Positions 54,161 through 62,866 of a DNA stretch of 64,000 nucleotides are shown here, piece by piece. The notes below the pieces were generated by a model. That model was not told the origin of the DNA and did no database searches. It saw only the letters and a list, made by a program, of their open reading frames with translations. Location: the NCBI RefSeq assembly GCF_028548475.1, contig NZ_JAQQLE010000004.1, forward strand, positions 124,001 to 188,000, read 5' to 3'. Made by a program: the position numbers and the translations under genes. The DNA is from Vogesella margarita (GTDB lineage Bacteria > Pseudomonadota > Gammaproteobacteria > Burkholderiales > Chromobacteriaceae). Position 1 is the stretch's first letter; the number at the start of each line of letters is the position of its first letter.

Positions 54161-57100
54161 ATGAGTCCCAACGGCCTCGGGAAGCTGCTCCAGGCTTCCG
54201 CAATACACATACCCGCTACCCGTATTACGGCGGGCTTCAAACAACCCCTGTTCAGGTTTTTCGCCCTGCTGTTCAGCACGCTGTTCATGCTGCTGATCTC
54301 CAACCCGGCCGCCGCCGTGGCGCCCGACAGCATCCAAAACACGCTGGAAGGCTGCCGCAACAACGGCGACATCACACTGCCTAATGGCAGCGGCCAGTTT
54401 GTCTGCCCCGATGCTGCCTACACAACCGGTAACCTCGGCAAGGGCTGGAACGAGCTGGACCTGGTGCCCTACCGGCTGACCGTCAGTGCCGGCAACTCCG
54501 CACCGTCAACCCAGCAATACACCATCGCGGTAGTGGTTGATCGTGAAGATGCCGGCAAACCCGGCTACGACGTGCTGTCGACCCTGACCAAGAATGTGGC
54601 CCTCTCCAGCGGTACCTGCTCGATTGCCAGCGTTGGCGCCCAGGCGGTACTTGATCCCGGCATCGGCGGTACCGACAAGTCGATCTACCGGCTGGTCACC
54701 ATTAACCAGAGCAAGAACAGCACCTGCGTGTTTGACTACTACGCGCGGCTGGCACTGGGTTCACACCTGTATCCGGGATCGTCGCTGCACGCCAACCTGA
54801 CCAACGAAAGCTTCGGCACAGCCGGCATCGGCGCGCGTGACGTGTCCATCCCGGTAAAAGAAATCCTGCCGCAGGAACTGCGCAAGGACATGACCGCCAC
54901 CCAGGATACCGACTACACCTGGAACATCACCAAACAGGCCAAACCGACCAGTGTTTCCTTCGGCAATGTCTGCGCCAAGGACTTCGATGACCAGCTACCG
55001 GTGGAAATCACCATCCAGTGGACCCGCTCGGCAGCCATCGGCGGCAAGATCACCGTCACCACCAACGTGTACGCCAAGAACCCTGCATCGCGCACTATCA
55101 CCGTCAGTGTCTCTGACAAGATCTACAAGGGTCTGAATCAGCAGACAACCCAGGTCGGCAGCACCGCGACAGCGAATAATGTCGATGTGGCCGCCAAGAC
55201 CGAAGTCAAAGTGCTGACCAATACGCAGATTCTGGATGCGGCAGATGGTAGCGAAGGCGCCTTCAACGATGTCGCCACCGCGACCTACACCGACAAGGTG
55301 ACCGGCATAGCGGTACCCGGTAATACCACCGCCAAAGCCAGTGCCAGCATCAGCAGCGGCAGCAGTACCAACGCCACCGCGGTCATCACCGATACCGAGT
55401 CGATTTCCGGCAGCTTCCTGCAGTTCTCGGTCGATAGCCTGGGCGGCAGCGTCGCCGGCAGCTTCAATCCGGCCTATGTACTGGGTACCAAAACCGCAGG
55501 TCCGGTGAACTGGACATCCGGCGAACAAAGCGGCAACGGTTCGGTCGTGTTCAACAAGACCATTCACCTGAATGGCCAGAAAATCACCTCCGGCACCCTT
55601 ACCGACACTGCGACACTGACACCGAAAGATGGCAGCCCGCAGGTTTCCGGTCCGGTGGAAGTAGCGATCGTGTCGAGTTCGGCTGCAGAGCTGAAGATCG
55701 ACAAGAGCATCGACGCGGACTCAATGTCCTTCCTGGCTAGCGGCGAGAAATACGTGATCCGCTTCACCATTACCCGTACGGGCGATGCCACCTACCAGAG
55801 CAAGAAAGAGCTGGTCTTCAACTACGGCGATAGTGGCGCCACCAAATCGGTCACCCTGACCGGGCTGGTGCCGGACACCTATCAAGTGGCAGAGGAAACC
55901 GTGTTCGTCAATGCGGCCAACGTTGAAACCACCGGGGTGCTTGCCGATACAACCAGCAACTCGCGCACGGTCAACCTGAACGTCACCGACAGCACACCGA
56001 TCTGCCTGGGTACAGCCACGTTCGCCAACAAGCGGGCATTTGGTCCGGCCACCGCCGAAGTGCAAAAAGTCACCGATCCGGTGCTGCAAGCGGGTGATGC
56101 CGACTTCAAGTGGAGCTTTACCCTGACTGGTCCTGGCACCGGGACGGGCGTCCTCGCCGAAGCTGATGCCGGTGGTAGTGCAGTAGCGTTCGTAACCGGT
56201 GGCGGAGAGCCATTCTCGCTTTCCGAAGGTGTCTACACCGTGACCGAAACACTGAAGAGTGGCTGGGACCTGAACAGTGTCAACAGCAACCCTGCTGCCA
56301 CGACCTGCTCCTTTACCGTCAATTACCCGGTCGATGCCGGCAAAGTGTTCTCCTGCCTGTTCAAGAACACCAAGCGGGCCGAGGTGCAGGTAATCAAGAC
56401 CTTCAAGGGCGCACCGATCACTGGCAGTGAAGTGTTCGCCTTCAGCCTGCGTACCGGTGCATCGGCCGCGGCAGACGGCACCATCCTGCAAACCCTGCAG
56501 GCCAATGCCGGCAACGGTGGCACCATTACCTTCAACAAGGTGGTTCCCGGCAGCTACCAGCTGTGCGAACAGGGGATTCCGGTCGGCTGGACAACCACAT
56601 TGTCCTCCATGGCTGGCGCCTTCTCGCCACCTAATGGCGGTGACAACAGCACCACTTGTGTCGGCTTTACCGCCGCTGCCGGTCAGTCTGTGAGCTTCAC
56701 CATCGACAACGTACCACCGCCGGAAGGCCAGGCCCGCACCATCGGTTACTGGAAAAACTGGGCTTCCTGCAAACAAAGTGGCGGCAAGCAAGCGCCTGTC
56801 CTCGACCGCACCATGGCCCTGGCTGAGCCTACCGGTATCCAGGTAGACAGCTTCTACCTGCACGGTAGCGTGGCCAACCCTGACGTGGCACCGGATTGCG
56901 GCAAGGCAGTCAACTTGCTCAACAAGTCCACCTTTAGCGGTACCAAGAAAGCCAGCGACCCGCTGTTCAACATGGCGGCACAACTGGTAGCGGCTGAACT
57001 GAACTACACCGCAGGAGCAGCAGGCTGCGCCAAAGTCAGCGATGCCATCGTGGCAGCCAATGCGCTGCTGACCAAGTACGCATTCAACGGGTATACCCAT

Positions 57101-57193
57101 ACCACCATGACTGCGGCTGACATCAGCCTAGCTCGTAGCTTGGCCACCCGACTGGACAACTACAACAACAACCTGCCTAGCGCCTGCCTGTAA
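54161..57193 (+). CDS. Large exported protein with prealbumin-like (SpaA-type) domains
   Basis: 1010 residues. An extended basic start (1-27) precedes a signal peptide core LFRFFALLFSTLFMLLISNPAAA (about 30-52). The mature part is rich in Thr, Ser, Asn and Gly and appears to be a series of beta domains. Two stretches around residues 640-740 and 745-855 look like prealbumin-like domains (VYTVTETLKSGWDL, VVPGSYQLCEQGIPVGWTT). The final part starts RTIGYWKNW, a motif seen at the C-terminal side of many large surface proteins. Codon use is less GC-biased than the neighbours. There is no anchor motif, so it is secreted or loosely attached, perhaps through the neighbouring secretion machine. Function unknown. 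Confidence 0.82.
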   Translation: MSPNGLGKLLQASAIHIPATRITAGFKQPLFRFFALLFSTLFMLLISNPAAAVAPDSIQNTLEGCRNNGDITLPNGSGQFVCPDAAYTTGNLGKGWNELDLVPYRLTVSAGNSAPSTQQYTIAVVVDREDAGKPGYDVLSTLTKNVALSSGTCSIASVGAQAVLDPGIGGTDKSIYRLVTINQSKNSTCVFDYYARLALGSHLYPGSSLHANLTNESFGTAGIGARDVSIPVKEILPQELRKDMTATQDTDYTWNITKQAKPTSVSFGNVCAKDFDDQLPVEITIQWTRSAAIGGKITVTTNVYAKNPASRTITVSVSDKIYKGLNQQTTQVGSTATANNVDVAAKTEVKVLTNTQILDAADGSEGAFNDVATATYTDKVTGIAVPGNTTAKASASISSGSSTNATAVITDTESISGSFLQFSVDSLGGSVAGSFNPAYVLGTKTAGPVNWTSGEQSGNGSVVFNKTIHLNGQKITSGTLTDTATLTPKDGSPQVSGPVEVAIVSSSAAELKIDKSIDADSMSFLASGEKYVIRFTITRTGDATYQSKKELVFNYGDSGATKSVTLTGLVPDTYQVAEETVFVNAANVETTGVLADTTSNSRTVNLNVTDSTPICLGTATFANKRAFGPATAEVQKVTDPVLQAGDADFKWSFTLTGPGTGTGVLAEADAGGSAVAFVTGGGEPFSLSEGVYTVTETLKSGWDLNSVNSNPAATTCSFTVNYPVDAGKVFSCLFKNTKRAEVQVIKTFKGAPITGSEVFAFSLRTGASAAADGTILQTLQANAGNGGTITFNKVVPGSYQLCEQGIPVGWTTTLSSMAGAFSPPNGGDNSTTCVGFTAAAGQSVSFTIDNVPPPEGQARTIGYWKNWASCKQSGGKQAPVLDRTMALAEPTGIQVDSFYLHGSVANPDVAPDCGKAVNLLNKSTFSGTKKASDPLFNMAAQLVAAELNYTAGAAGCAKVSDAIVAANALLTKYAFNGYTHTTMTAADISLARSLATRLDNYNNNLPSACL

Positions 57194-57213
57194 ACCAGAA
57201 CGGCGTATCGAAA

Positions 57214-57237
57214 AAAGCCCGGCGCAAGCCGGGCTTT
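57214..57237. terminator. Terminator between convergent exported-protein genes
   Basis: AAAGCCCGGC (57214-57223) pairs perfectly with GCCGGGCTTT (57228-57237) around GCAA; A- and T-rich flanks suit both directions. Confidence 0.85.
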
Positions 57238-57261
57238 CTGTTGCTGGCAATACGATCAGCC

Positions 57262-59274
57262 TTACTTGGCGACCTGCACCGACACCACCGCACTGGCCGT
57301 CGCGGCCCCATCGCTGATGCTGTAGCTGAAGCTGTCGCTGCCCTTGAACTTGCCGTTCGGGGTGTAGGTGACACTGCCGTCGCTATTGAGCACCGCCTTG
57401 CCACGCGCCGGCACGCCCACGGTCTTGACCTGCAACGGCTTGCCTTCCGGATCGTAGTCATTGCCCAGCACCACCACCTTGACAGCGGTGCCGATCCTGG
57501 TTGCCGCCCCATCATTGACCGCCACTGGCGGCTTGTTGCTGGTGCTGGTCGTGCTGCTGGCCACCACGTAGCTTGCCGCGGCCGTGGCGCGGTAGGTCGC
57601 GCTGCCAACGTTGGCCGCAACGACGCTAAAGCCGTAGGAGCCGCCAGCCGCGGTCGTTGCCGACGTCACACTCAGCGTGGTGCTGCTGCTGGCACCCGGC
57701 GCCAGGGTCAGTGTCGACAGCGGCAGGCTGCTGCTCCAGCCAGTCGGCACCGTGGCCGCCAGGCTGAACTGCGAACTGCTGCAGGCGCTGGAATCGTTAT
57801 TGGTCACGCTCAGGCTGAAGCTCACTGCCGTGCCGGCGGCCACCGACGGGCTTTGTCCCGGCGTCAACACCACACTCGGATTGCCGTGGGTACACACCGG
57901 CTGCGCCGGGGTTTGCCCGCCGGTCGCCACGCTCACCGTGGCGCCGCTGCTGCTTGCCGACAGCAGGGAAATGCTCACCCCACTGCTGCTATCGGTAAAG
58001 GTCTTGCCCACCGCCAGCGGCGAATCGCTGATGTCGTCGGTGGCCGAGCTGTTTGGCGTCAGGTCCAGCAAATCGCTGGTGTCGCCGCTGGTGTCGCTAC
58101 CGCTATGCACCAGCACGCCATTGACCGCCCACGGGAAACGCGAGATGTCGCTGTCGAAGCCCAGCGGCTGGCGGAACTCGACGTAGTACCAGCTCTTCTG
58201 CCCGGTGGTGGCATCCACGCCTTTCAGCACCTTCAGCGCCTTGATGCCATTATCGGCCGCCGCGTACGGCGCCAGCGTGACGGTGGTGCTACCGCTTTCC
58301 ACGGTGGCGATGGCCGGCGACTGGTTGTAGTTCAGCCAGCCCAGGCGCTCCTTCTGGAACGCGTTGTAGTGCACGCTGCCATTGCCCATGGTATCGAAGG
58401 CATCACCGTACTCGCTGCGACTGCAGCTGCTGCCCAGCGTGGTCGCGCCGCAATCCAGCGAGTGCGAGTGCCACAGACCGAAGTTGTGCCCCATCTCGTG
58501 CGTGACCACCCCGCGATACAGCGCACCGTTCAGCCACGATGACGACGGCGCACCACCGACGGTCCCCATGCCGGACCAGGTGCAGGCACTGTTTTTCGGC
58601 ATTACGTAGATGCGGCGTGGATACTGCGTCAGGTCGATGCCGGCGGCCTGGGCGGCCTGGTTGGCGTAGGCAGCCACGTTGTCCGGGCTGCAGGTCTGGT
58701 TGATCGGCAGCGTCAGCCAGCCGAAGACGTTACCGCTCAGCCAGGTCTGCTGCGACGAGTTTTCTTTTAAAAAGTTGTTACTGTCACCAAACACGGTGGT
58801 GTTGGCCTGGCTCACGGTATACGGCTGCGTCTGGTTGTCCTGGAAGTTGACCAGCAGCACCGCGGTTTTCTGGTCGCCAAAGGTATTCGACGTCGCCAGT
58901 GCCAGCACCTGGTAGCTGGTACTGCCGGTGCTGTCCAGCGCCAGCACATTGTTGCTGAGCGAGCCCTTCACCCGCACCTTGGTGCCGCTAGGCTGGCGCG
59001 GGCCCTTGCCCTTGAACTTCAGCTCGACACGACCCTCTTCCGTCTTCAGGTAGTAGCGGTTGCCGGTGGTCTTGTCGAAGTAGTGAACGTGGATCACCTC
59101 CAGCTCGCCCTCGCGCTCCACTGCCACCGCTGCCGTCGCGGTGCCCTGGTTCTGCGGCAGGGCCCTGCTGCTCTGGGCCATGCCGGGGGCGGCAAACAGG
59201 GTCAAGACAAGTGACAACATGGTGCCGCTGCGCACCATCAGGCGCGGCCAGGCTGGCGCTGCTGCAATAGACAT
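57262..59274 (-). CDS. Exported zinc metalloprotease, gametolysin (M11)-like, with C-terminal beta domains
   Basis: 670 residues. A signal peptide (about 10-33, ending FAAPGMAQ) is followed by a propeptide-like region. The zinc site is HEMGHNFGLWHSH (near 262-274), and a Met-turn FDTMGNGSVHYNAF follows about 30 residues later, as in M11 peptidases. After the catalytic domain come a NEW3-like domain (about 470-560) and a cadherin-like domain (about 585-668; VLGNDYDPEGKPLQV and VTYTPNGKFKGSDSFSYSISDG). AAAGGA precedes the ATG. It converges with the 1010-residue exported protein and is a likely secreted enzyme; substrate unknown. A TTGGCCGCA word lies at 57611-57619. Confidence 0.88.
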   Translation of the reverse strand: MSIAAAPAWPRLMVRSGTMLSLVLTLFAAPGMAQSSRALPQNQGTATAAVAVEREGELEVIHVHYFDKTTGNRYYLKTEEGRVELKFKGKGPRQPSGTKVRVKGSLSNNVLALDSTGSTSYQVLALATSNTFGDQKTAVLLVNFQDNQTQPYTVSQANTTVFGDSNNFLKENSSQQTWLSGNVFGWLTLPINQTCSPDNVAAYANQAAQAAGIDLTQYPRRIYVMPKNSACTWSGMGTVGGAPSSSWLNGALYRGVVTHEMGHNFGLWHSHSLDCGATTLGSSCSRSEYGDAFDTMGNGSVHYNAFQKERLGWLNYNQSPAIATVESGSTTVTLAPYAAADNGIKALKVLKGVDATTGQKSWYYVEFRQPLGFDSDISRFPWAVNGVLVHSGSDTSGDTSDLLDLTPNSSATDDISDSPLAVGKTFTDSSSGVSISLLSASSSGATVSVATGGQTPAQPVCTHGNPSVVLTPGQSPSVAAGTAVSFSLSVTNNDSSACSSSQFSLAATVPTGWSSSLPLSTLTLAPGASSSTTLSVTSATTAAGGSYGFSVVAANVGSATYRATAAASYVVASSTTSTSNKPPVAVNDGAATRIGTAVKVVVLGNDYDPEGKPLQVKTVGVPARGKAVLNSDGSVTYTPNGKFKGSDSFSYSISDGAATASAVVSVQVAK

Positions 59275-60255
59275 ACGTTCCTTTCGTGTAACCTGGGCGG
59301 CCGACAGACGGCGCCCAGCGCCCTGCCCGATCCGGCCATCCCCTTATCCTGCGTGGCGGCGGCAGCCGGAAGCGGTACCGCATCGCGTCCGCTCCCGGCT
59401 GCGGGCAACACGCCACAACCAAGCCTTGCTTCGTCTGTTCCGATAGCGCTGCCGTGCTGCCTCGATGGCTCCCGCCACCCGCCCGACAGGAACGCGCCCC
59501 CTTTTTGGCATCCCGTCGGCAGGCGCTGGCGCCGGCCATTCATCTTGCTGACACTTGTTGTTTTACTTGCAACGGTTGCTTTTAAAATCAATAACCGGAA
59601 GATGTCAGTTACAAACAGTCAAGTCAGTTCACATAGTCTGGCCAGAAGACCGACGCCGTGATTCCACGTCAGGACCTATCGGATGACGCCGCAACTATAC
59701 ATAGTTGCTGAGGAGTTTCCGCCTCGTTTTCCGGTCGATGCGAAAATTAGCACGCAAGATATATGTCTTTGTTTTAATTAAACAAATATCATTTTATTAA
59801 TCAGATAAATGACAGCTTTACCGGCGATATCATTGGAAATTCTGCAACGGGCTGTTCTGTCCAGCTTTATCCCGTACGAACGGCAGCGTCCTGCCAGTAG
59901 CGGGTGCAATAATGCCGCCGGAACAACGGGATGCCACAGGCTGGCCTCGGGCAAAAACGCCGCAGCAAGCACAACGCAGACGAAGGAAGGGAACGTGAAA
60001 CAGGAGCAGCGGAAGGAGACGTGACCGGCAGCAGGTCCTGCCAGTACCAAGCCAGGGCGATGACAGGCGGCGGCTACGCGATGTGGCCGGTCAAGGAAAA
60101 CATCGGAGCCGCCGGCAAAGCGGGCACAATTTAATAATCCATCCCGATTTGCACACTTTCGACACAGGCAACCGCGCGCAAAGCCAGATGGCACGGTCAT
60201 TACAATCTGCCTGCCACCATGCAATAAAATAATTAACCAATAAAAATCAGTGGCT
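59275..60255. other. Gene-poor, partly AT-rich region
   Basis: About 1 kb without a credible coding sequence. The part from 59570 to 59850 is strongly AT-rich compared with the window. I see the near-palindrome GCAACTATACATAGTTGC (59691-59708) and TTTGTTT/AAACAAA (59768-59786). Open frames here have no recognisable domain and poor start sites. Confidence 0.6.
59691..59708. promoter_or_regulatory. Operator-like near-palindrome
   Basis: GCAACTAT-AC-ATAGTTGC has two 8-bp perfect arms around AC, about 415 bp upstream of the metalloprotease start. It may be a protein-binding site; no regulator is linked. Confidence 0.35.
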
Positions 60256-60298
60256 TGTCATTTAAAACATGTCAGAACGGCAAAAAATTTAAATGACA
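60256..60298. repeat. 11-bp inverted repeat in front of the tRNA promoter
   Basis: TGTCATTTAAA (60256-60266) and TTTAAATGACA (60288-60298) are perfect complements separated by 21 bp, ending three bases before the -35 box of the tRNA-Ala promoter. Confidence 0.6.
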
Positions 60299-60301
60299 GG
60301 C

Positions 60302-60330
60302 TTGACGAAGGAAAAATCAGACGTTAAAGT
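60302..60330 (+). promoter_or_regulatory. Promoter of the tRNA-Ala/tRNA-Glu pair
   Basis: TTGACG (60302-60307), a 17-bp spacer and TAAAGT (60325-60330); transcription would start near 60337, 35 bases before tRNA-Ala. Confidence 0.7.
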
Positions 60331-60371
60331 GCACACCAATTCGTAACGCAGCACAGCGATACGAAGCCAGT

Positions 60372-60447
<76 letters not shown>

Positions 60448-60452
60448 CTTAA

Positions 60453-60527
60453 GTCCCTATAGTTTAGCGGTTAGAACACTGCCCTTTCACGGCGGCGGCC
60501 GGGGTTCGATTCCCCGTGGGGACGCCA
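60453..60527 (+). tRNA. tRNA-Glu(TTC)
   Basis: Acceptor GTCCCTA, anticodon stem CTGCC/GGCGG with loop CTTTCAC giving anticodon TTC, T-arm CGGGGTTCGATTCCCCG, G73 and encoded CCA. It lies five bases after tRNA-Ala and just upstream of gltX, whose product charges it. Confidence 0.95.
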
Positions 60528-60533
60528 GAACAG

Positions 60534-60565
60534 AAAAAGCCCGTTACCTCGGTAACGGGCTTTTT
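60534..60565 (+). terminator. Terminator of the tRNA pair
   Basis: AAAAAGCCCGTTACC and GGTAACGGGCTTTTT form a 15-bp perfect stem around TC. Confidence 0.9.
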
Positions 60566-60569
60566 GCAT

Positions 60570-60589
60570 TGCGGCCAACGTTGGCCGCA
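60570..60589. repeat. 20-bp perfect palindrome of two TTGGCCGCA words
   Basis: Same 20-mer as at 20659 and 21725, here five bases after the tRNA terminator. A conventional terminator is already present, so it is not needed for termination. Confidence 0.8.
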
Positions 60590-60695
60590 GCCTGCCGCGA
60601 CACCGCGAAAACCGCATCCGCGACGGCGATGGTTTGCCCGCCATTTTGCCGGCAGCGTACAATAGCCGCTTTTCCGTATTCGCTGGCCAGCCAAC

Positions 60696-62081
60696 ATGAT
60701 CCGCACTCGCTTTGCCCCCAGCCCGACCGGCTTCCTGCACATCGGCGGTGTCCGCACCGCGCTGTTCTCCTGGGCGTTCGCCCGCAAACACGGCGGCACC
60801 TTCGTGCTGCGCATCGAAGATACCGACTTGGAGCGCTCGACGCCGGAATCGGTCAAAGCCATCCTCGACGGCATGCACTGGGTCGGCCTCGACTACGACG
60901 AAGGCCCGTTCTACCAGACGCAGCGCTTTGACCGCTACAAGGAAGTGATCCAGCAGCTGGTCGCCGCCGGCCACGCCTACCCGTGCTACTGCAGCAAGGA
61001 AGAGCTGGAAGCACTGCGCGCGCAGCAGGAAGCCAACGGCGAGAAGCCGCGCTACGACCGCCGCTGGCGCCCGGAAGCCGGCAAGACCCTGCCGCCTCCA
61101 CCGGCCGGCGTGCAACCGGTAATCCGCTTCAAGAACCCGCTGGATGGCGTGGTGGCGTGGGATGATGCGGTCAAGGGTCGTATCGAATTCGCCAACACCG
61201 AACTGGACGACCTGATCATCGCCCGTCCGGACGGCAGCCCGACCTACAACTTCTGCGTGGTGGTGGACGACTGGGACATGAACATCACCCACGTCATCCG
61301 CGGCGACGATCACGTCAACAACACCCCGCGCCAGATCAACATCCTGAAGGCGCTGAACGCGCCGCTGCCGGTGTACGGCCACCTGCCGATGATCCTCAAC
61401 GAGGACGGCCAGAAGATGTCCAAGCGCCGCGATGCGGTCAGCGTGGTGGATTACGCCGACAAGGGCATCCTGCCGGAAGCGCTGCTGAACTATCTGGCGC
61501 GCCTGGGCTGGGGCCACGGCGACGACGAGCTGTTCGACATGCAGCAGTTCGTGGAATGGTTCACGCTGGAAGCGGTCAGCGGTTCGCCAAGCCGCTTCAA
61601 CCACGAGAAATTCCTGTGGCTGAACGCGCAATACATCAAGGCCGCCGACAACGCGCGCCTGGCCGGGCTGATCGCCGGCCGCCTGGCTGCGGCCAATGTT
61701 GACACCACCACCGGCCCGGCACTGTCGGACGTGATCGCGCTGGTGAAGGAGCGCGTGCAGGATCTCAACGCGCTGGCACTGGAAGTGGACTACTTCTACG
61801 CCAAGCGGGAGCCTGCCGCCGCCGACGTGGAAAAACACCTGTCCGCCGACAGCCACGCGCGCATGCTGCGCTTTGCCGAGCGCCTGGCCGCGCTGGACAG
61901 CTGGACCGCCGAGAGCATCCACGAGCTGTTCAAGCCGTTCTGCGCCGACGAAGGCATCAAGATGGGCCAGTTGGGCATGCCGCTGCGCGTACTGGTGTGC
62001 GGCACCGCGCAGACGCCGTCGGTCGACGCGGTGCTGGCGCTGATCGGCAAGGACGAGGTGCTGCGCCGCATGCGCGGCTAA
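60696..62081 (+). CDS. gltX: Glutamyl-tRNA synthetase GltX
   Basis: 461 residues. Class I synthetase with HIGH-like motif [22 protein letters not shown] (residues 5-26), KMSKR in [15 protein letters not shown] (about 235-249), and a full C-terminal anticodon-binding domain. It charges tRNA-Glu, whose gene lies 170 bp upstream. A TACAAT box (60658-60663) with TTGCCC 18 bp before it is a likely promoter. A variant copy of the word (TGCGGCCAATGTTG) lies at 61688. Confidence 0.97.
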   Translation: MIRTRFAPSPTGFLHIGGVRTALFSWAFARKHGGTFVLRIEDTDLERSTPESVKAILDGMHWVGLDYDEGPFYQTQRFDRYKEVIQQLVAAGHAYPCYCSKEELEALRAQQEANGEKPRYDRRWRPEAGKTLPPPPAGVQPVIRFKNPLDGVVAWDDAVKGRIEFANTELDDLIIARPDGSPTYNFCVVVDDWDMNITHVIRGDDHVNNTPRQINILKALNAPLPVYGHLPMILNEDGQKMSKRRDAVSVVDYADKGILPEALLNYLARLGWGHGDDELFDMQQFVEWFTLEAVSGSPSRFNHEKFLWLNAQYIKAADNARLAGLIAGRLAAANVDTTTGPALSDVIALVKERVQDLNALALEVDYFYAKREPAAADVEKHLSADSHARMLRFAERLAALDSWTAESIHELFKPFCADEGIKMGQLGMPLRVLVCGTAQTPSVDAVLALIGKDEVLRRMRG

Positions 62082-62109
62082 GCCCTGCCCCGCCGCTCAC
62101 GCGCAACAC

Positions 62110-62136
62110 AAAGCCCCGCCAGTACGGGGCTTTTTT
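62110..62136 (+). terminator. Terminator after gltX
   Basis: AAAGCCCCG (62110-62118) pairs with CGGGGCTTT (62125-62133), followed by further T residues. Confidence 0.88.
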
Positions 62137-62141
62137 GCGAC

Positions 62142-62161
62142 TGCGGCCAAGGTTGGCCGCA
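62142..62161. repeat. 20-bp inverted pair of TTGGCCGCA words
   Basis: TGCGGCCAA-GG-TTGGCCGCA: both nine-base arms are exact, but the centre is GG rather than CG. It lies six bases after the gltX terminator, as with the tRNA-Glu terminator. Confidence 0.8.
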
Positions 62162-62169
62162 ACAAGTTC

Positions 62170-62313
62170 AGGGCGCCTCGAAAAGCCCGGATTTCCAGGC
62201 GAGACCAGGTGCGAGCGCAAAATTCCGACGCTGCACCTGCTTGATAGGCAAGGCAGAATTTTTCGTGAGCAAGGCCGTATCGCAACGAAAGCAGGGATTT
62301 TGCGAGGTGCCCT
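62170..62313. repeat. 144-bp imperfect inverted repeat, MITE-like
   Basis: The ends AGGGCGCCTCG (62170-62180) and CGAGGTGCCCT (62303-62313) are complementary apart from one G-T pair. Internal segments also pair, for example CGCAAAATTC (62216-62225) with GAATTTTTCG near 62256. It abuts the stop codon of the next gene on the minus strand. No transposase is present; it may be a non-autonomous element or a structured RNA. Confidence 0.6.
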
Positions 62314-62649
62314 TTATTCCTCCACAGTCACCACCGCATCGTGATTCATGCGCACCAGCATCGCCCGCGCCGCCGCCAGCTCGCCGGCGCCGACGTGGGA
62401 CACGTCCAGCACGTACTCCTTGTGACTGCTGAGCAGCACCACGCTGGTCTTGCCCCACATCACCGACAGCAGGCGCTCGTTGGGATCGTCGTCATCGCTG
62501 GTCATCATGATGCCGCGCTCGTCCACCGGCAGGGCATCGTCGGCATGGCGCGTCAACACCAGACTGTTGCTGGCATACAAACCGAGGGAAAAATCAAGGC
62601 TGAGGCCGTCGCTGTCATCGGCGGCAATGGAAGAAACAAACTGGCTCAT
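62314..62649 (-). CDS. Small hypothetical protein
   Basis: 111 residues from the ATG at 62649 (MSQFVSSIAADDSDGL). The sequence is acidic, with a DDDDPNERLLSVMWGKTSVVLLSSHKEYVLDVSHVGAGELAAARAML core that looks like a compact alpha/beta domain; no signal peptide or membrane segment. I do not recognise it. Its TAA stop directly touches the end of the 144-bp inverted repeat. A longer frame reaching 62727 would use a poor start. Confidence 0.65.
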   Translation of the reverse strand: MSQFVSSIAADDSDGLSLDFSLGLYASNSLVLTRHADDALPVDERGIMMTSDDDDPNERLLSVMWGKTSVVLLSSHKEYVLDVSHVGAGELAAARAMLVRMNHDAVVTVEE

Positions 62650-62718
62650 GGCGGGATACCGCGGGGTTGACGATGACGCATCATAGCGCGGGCCGCACCG
62701 CGCTGCAGCAGCGTGCTC

Positions 62719-62727
62719 TGCGGCCAA
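62719..62727 (-). repeat. Single copy of the dispersed TTGGCCGCA word, inverted
   Basis: TGCGGCCAACGTTG between the small hypothetical gene and metQ. Confidence 0.7.
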
Positions 62728-62763
62728 CGTTGACCCTCGTCACTGGGACATAGCCAAAAAAAT

Positions 62764-62783
62764 GGCGGATCGCAGGATCCGCC
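62764..62783 (-). terminator. Terminator after metQ
   Basis: GGCGGATC (62764-62771) pairs with GATCCGCC (62776-62783); on the minus strand it is followed by ATTTTTTTGG. Confidence 0.85.
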
Positions 62784-62866
62784 GAGCAGCCTTGAATGCC
62801 AGGAGTGTTTCAAGGAAAACCGCCGCGCCGCATGGCCCGCAGGCCGCCACGGCACGGATAAAACGC

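Noticed and set aside
59778-60224. Possible small protein of about 148 residues on the minus strand
   Set aside because: Poor start, unusual Cys/Arg-rich composition and no domain; the region reads better as non-coding.
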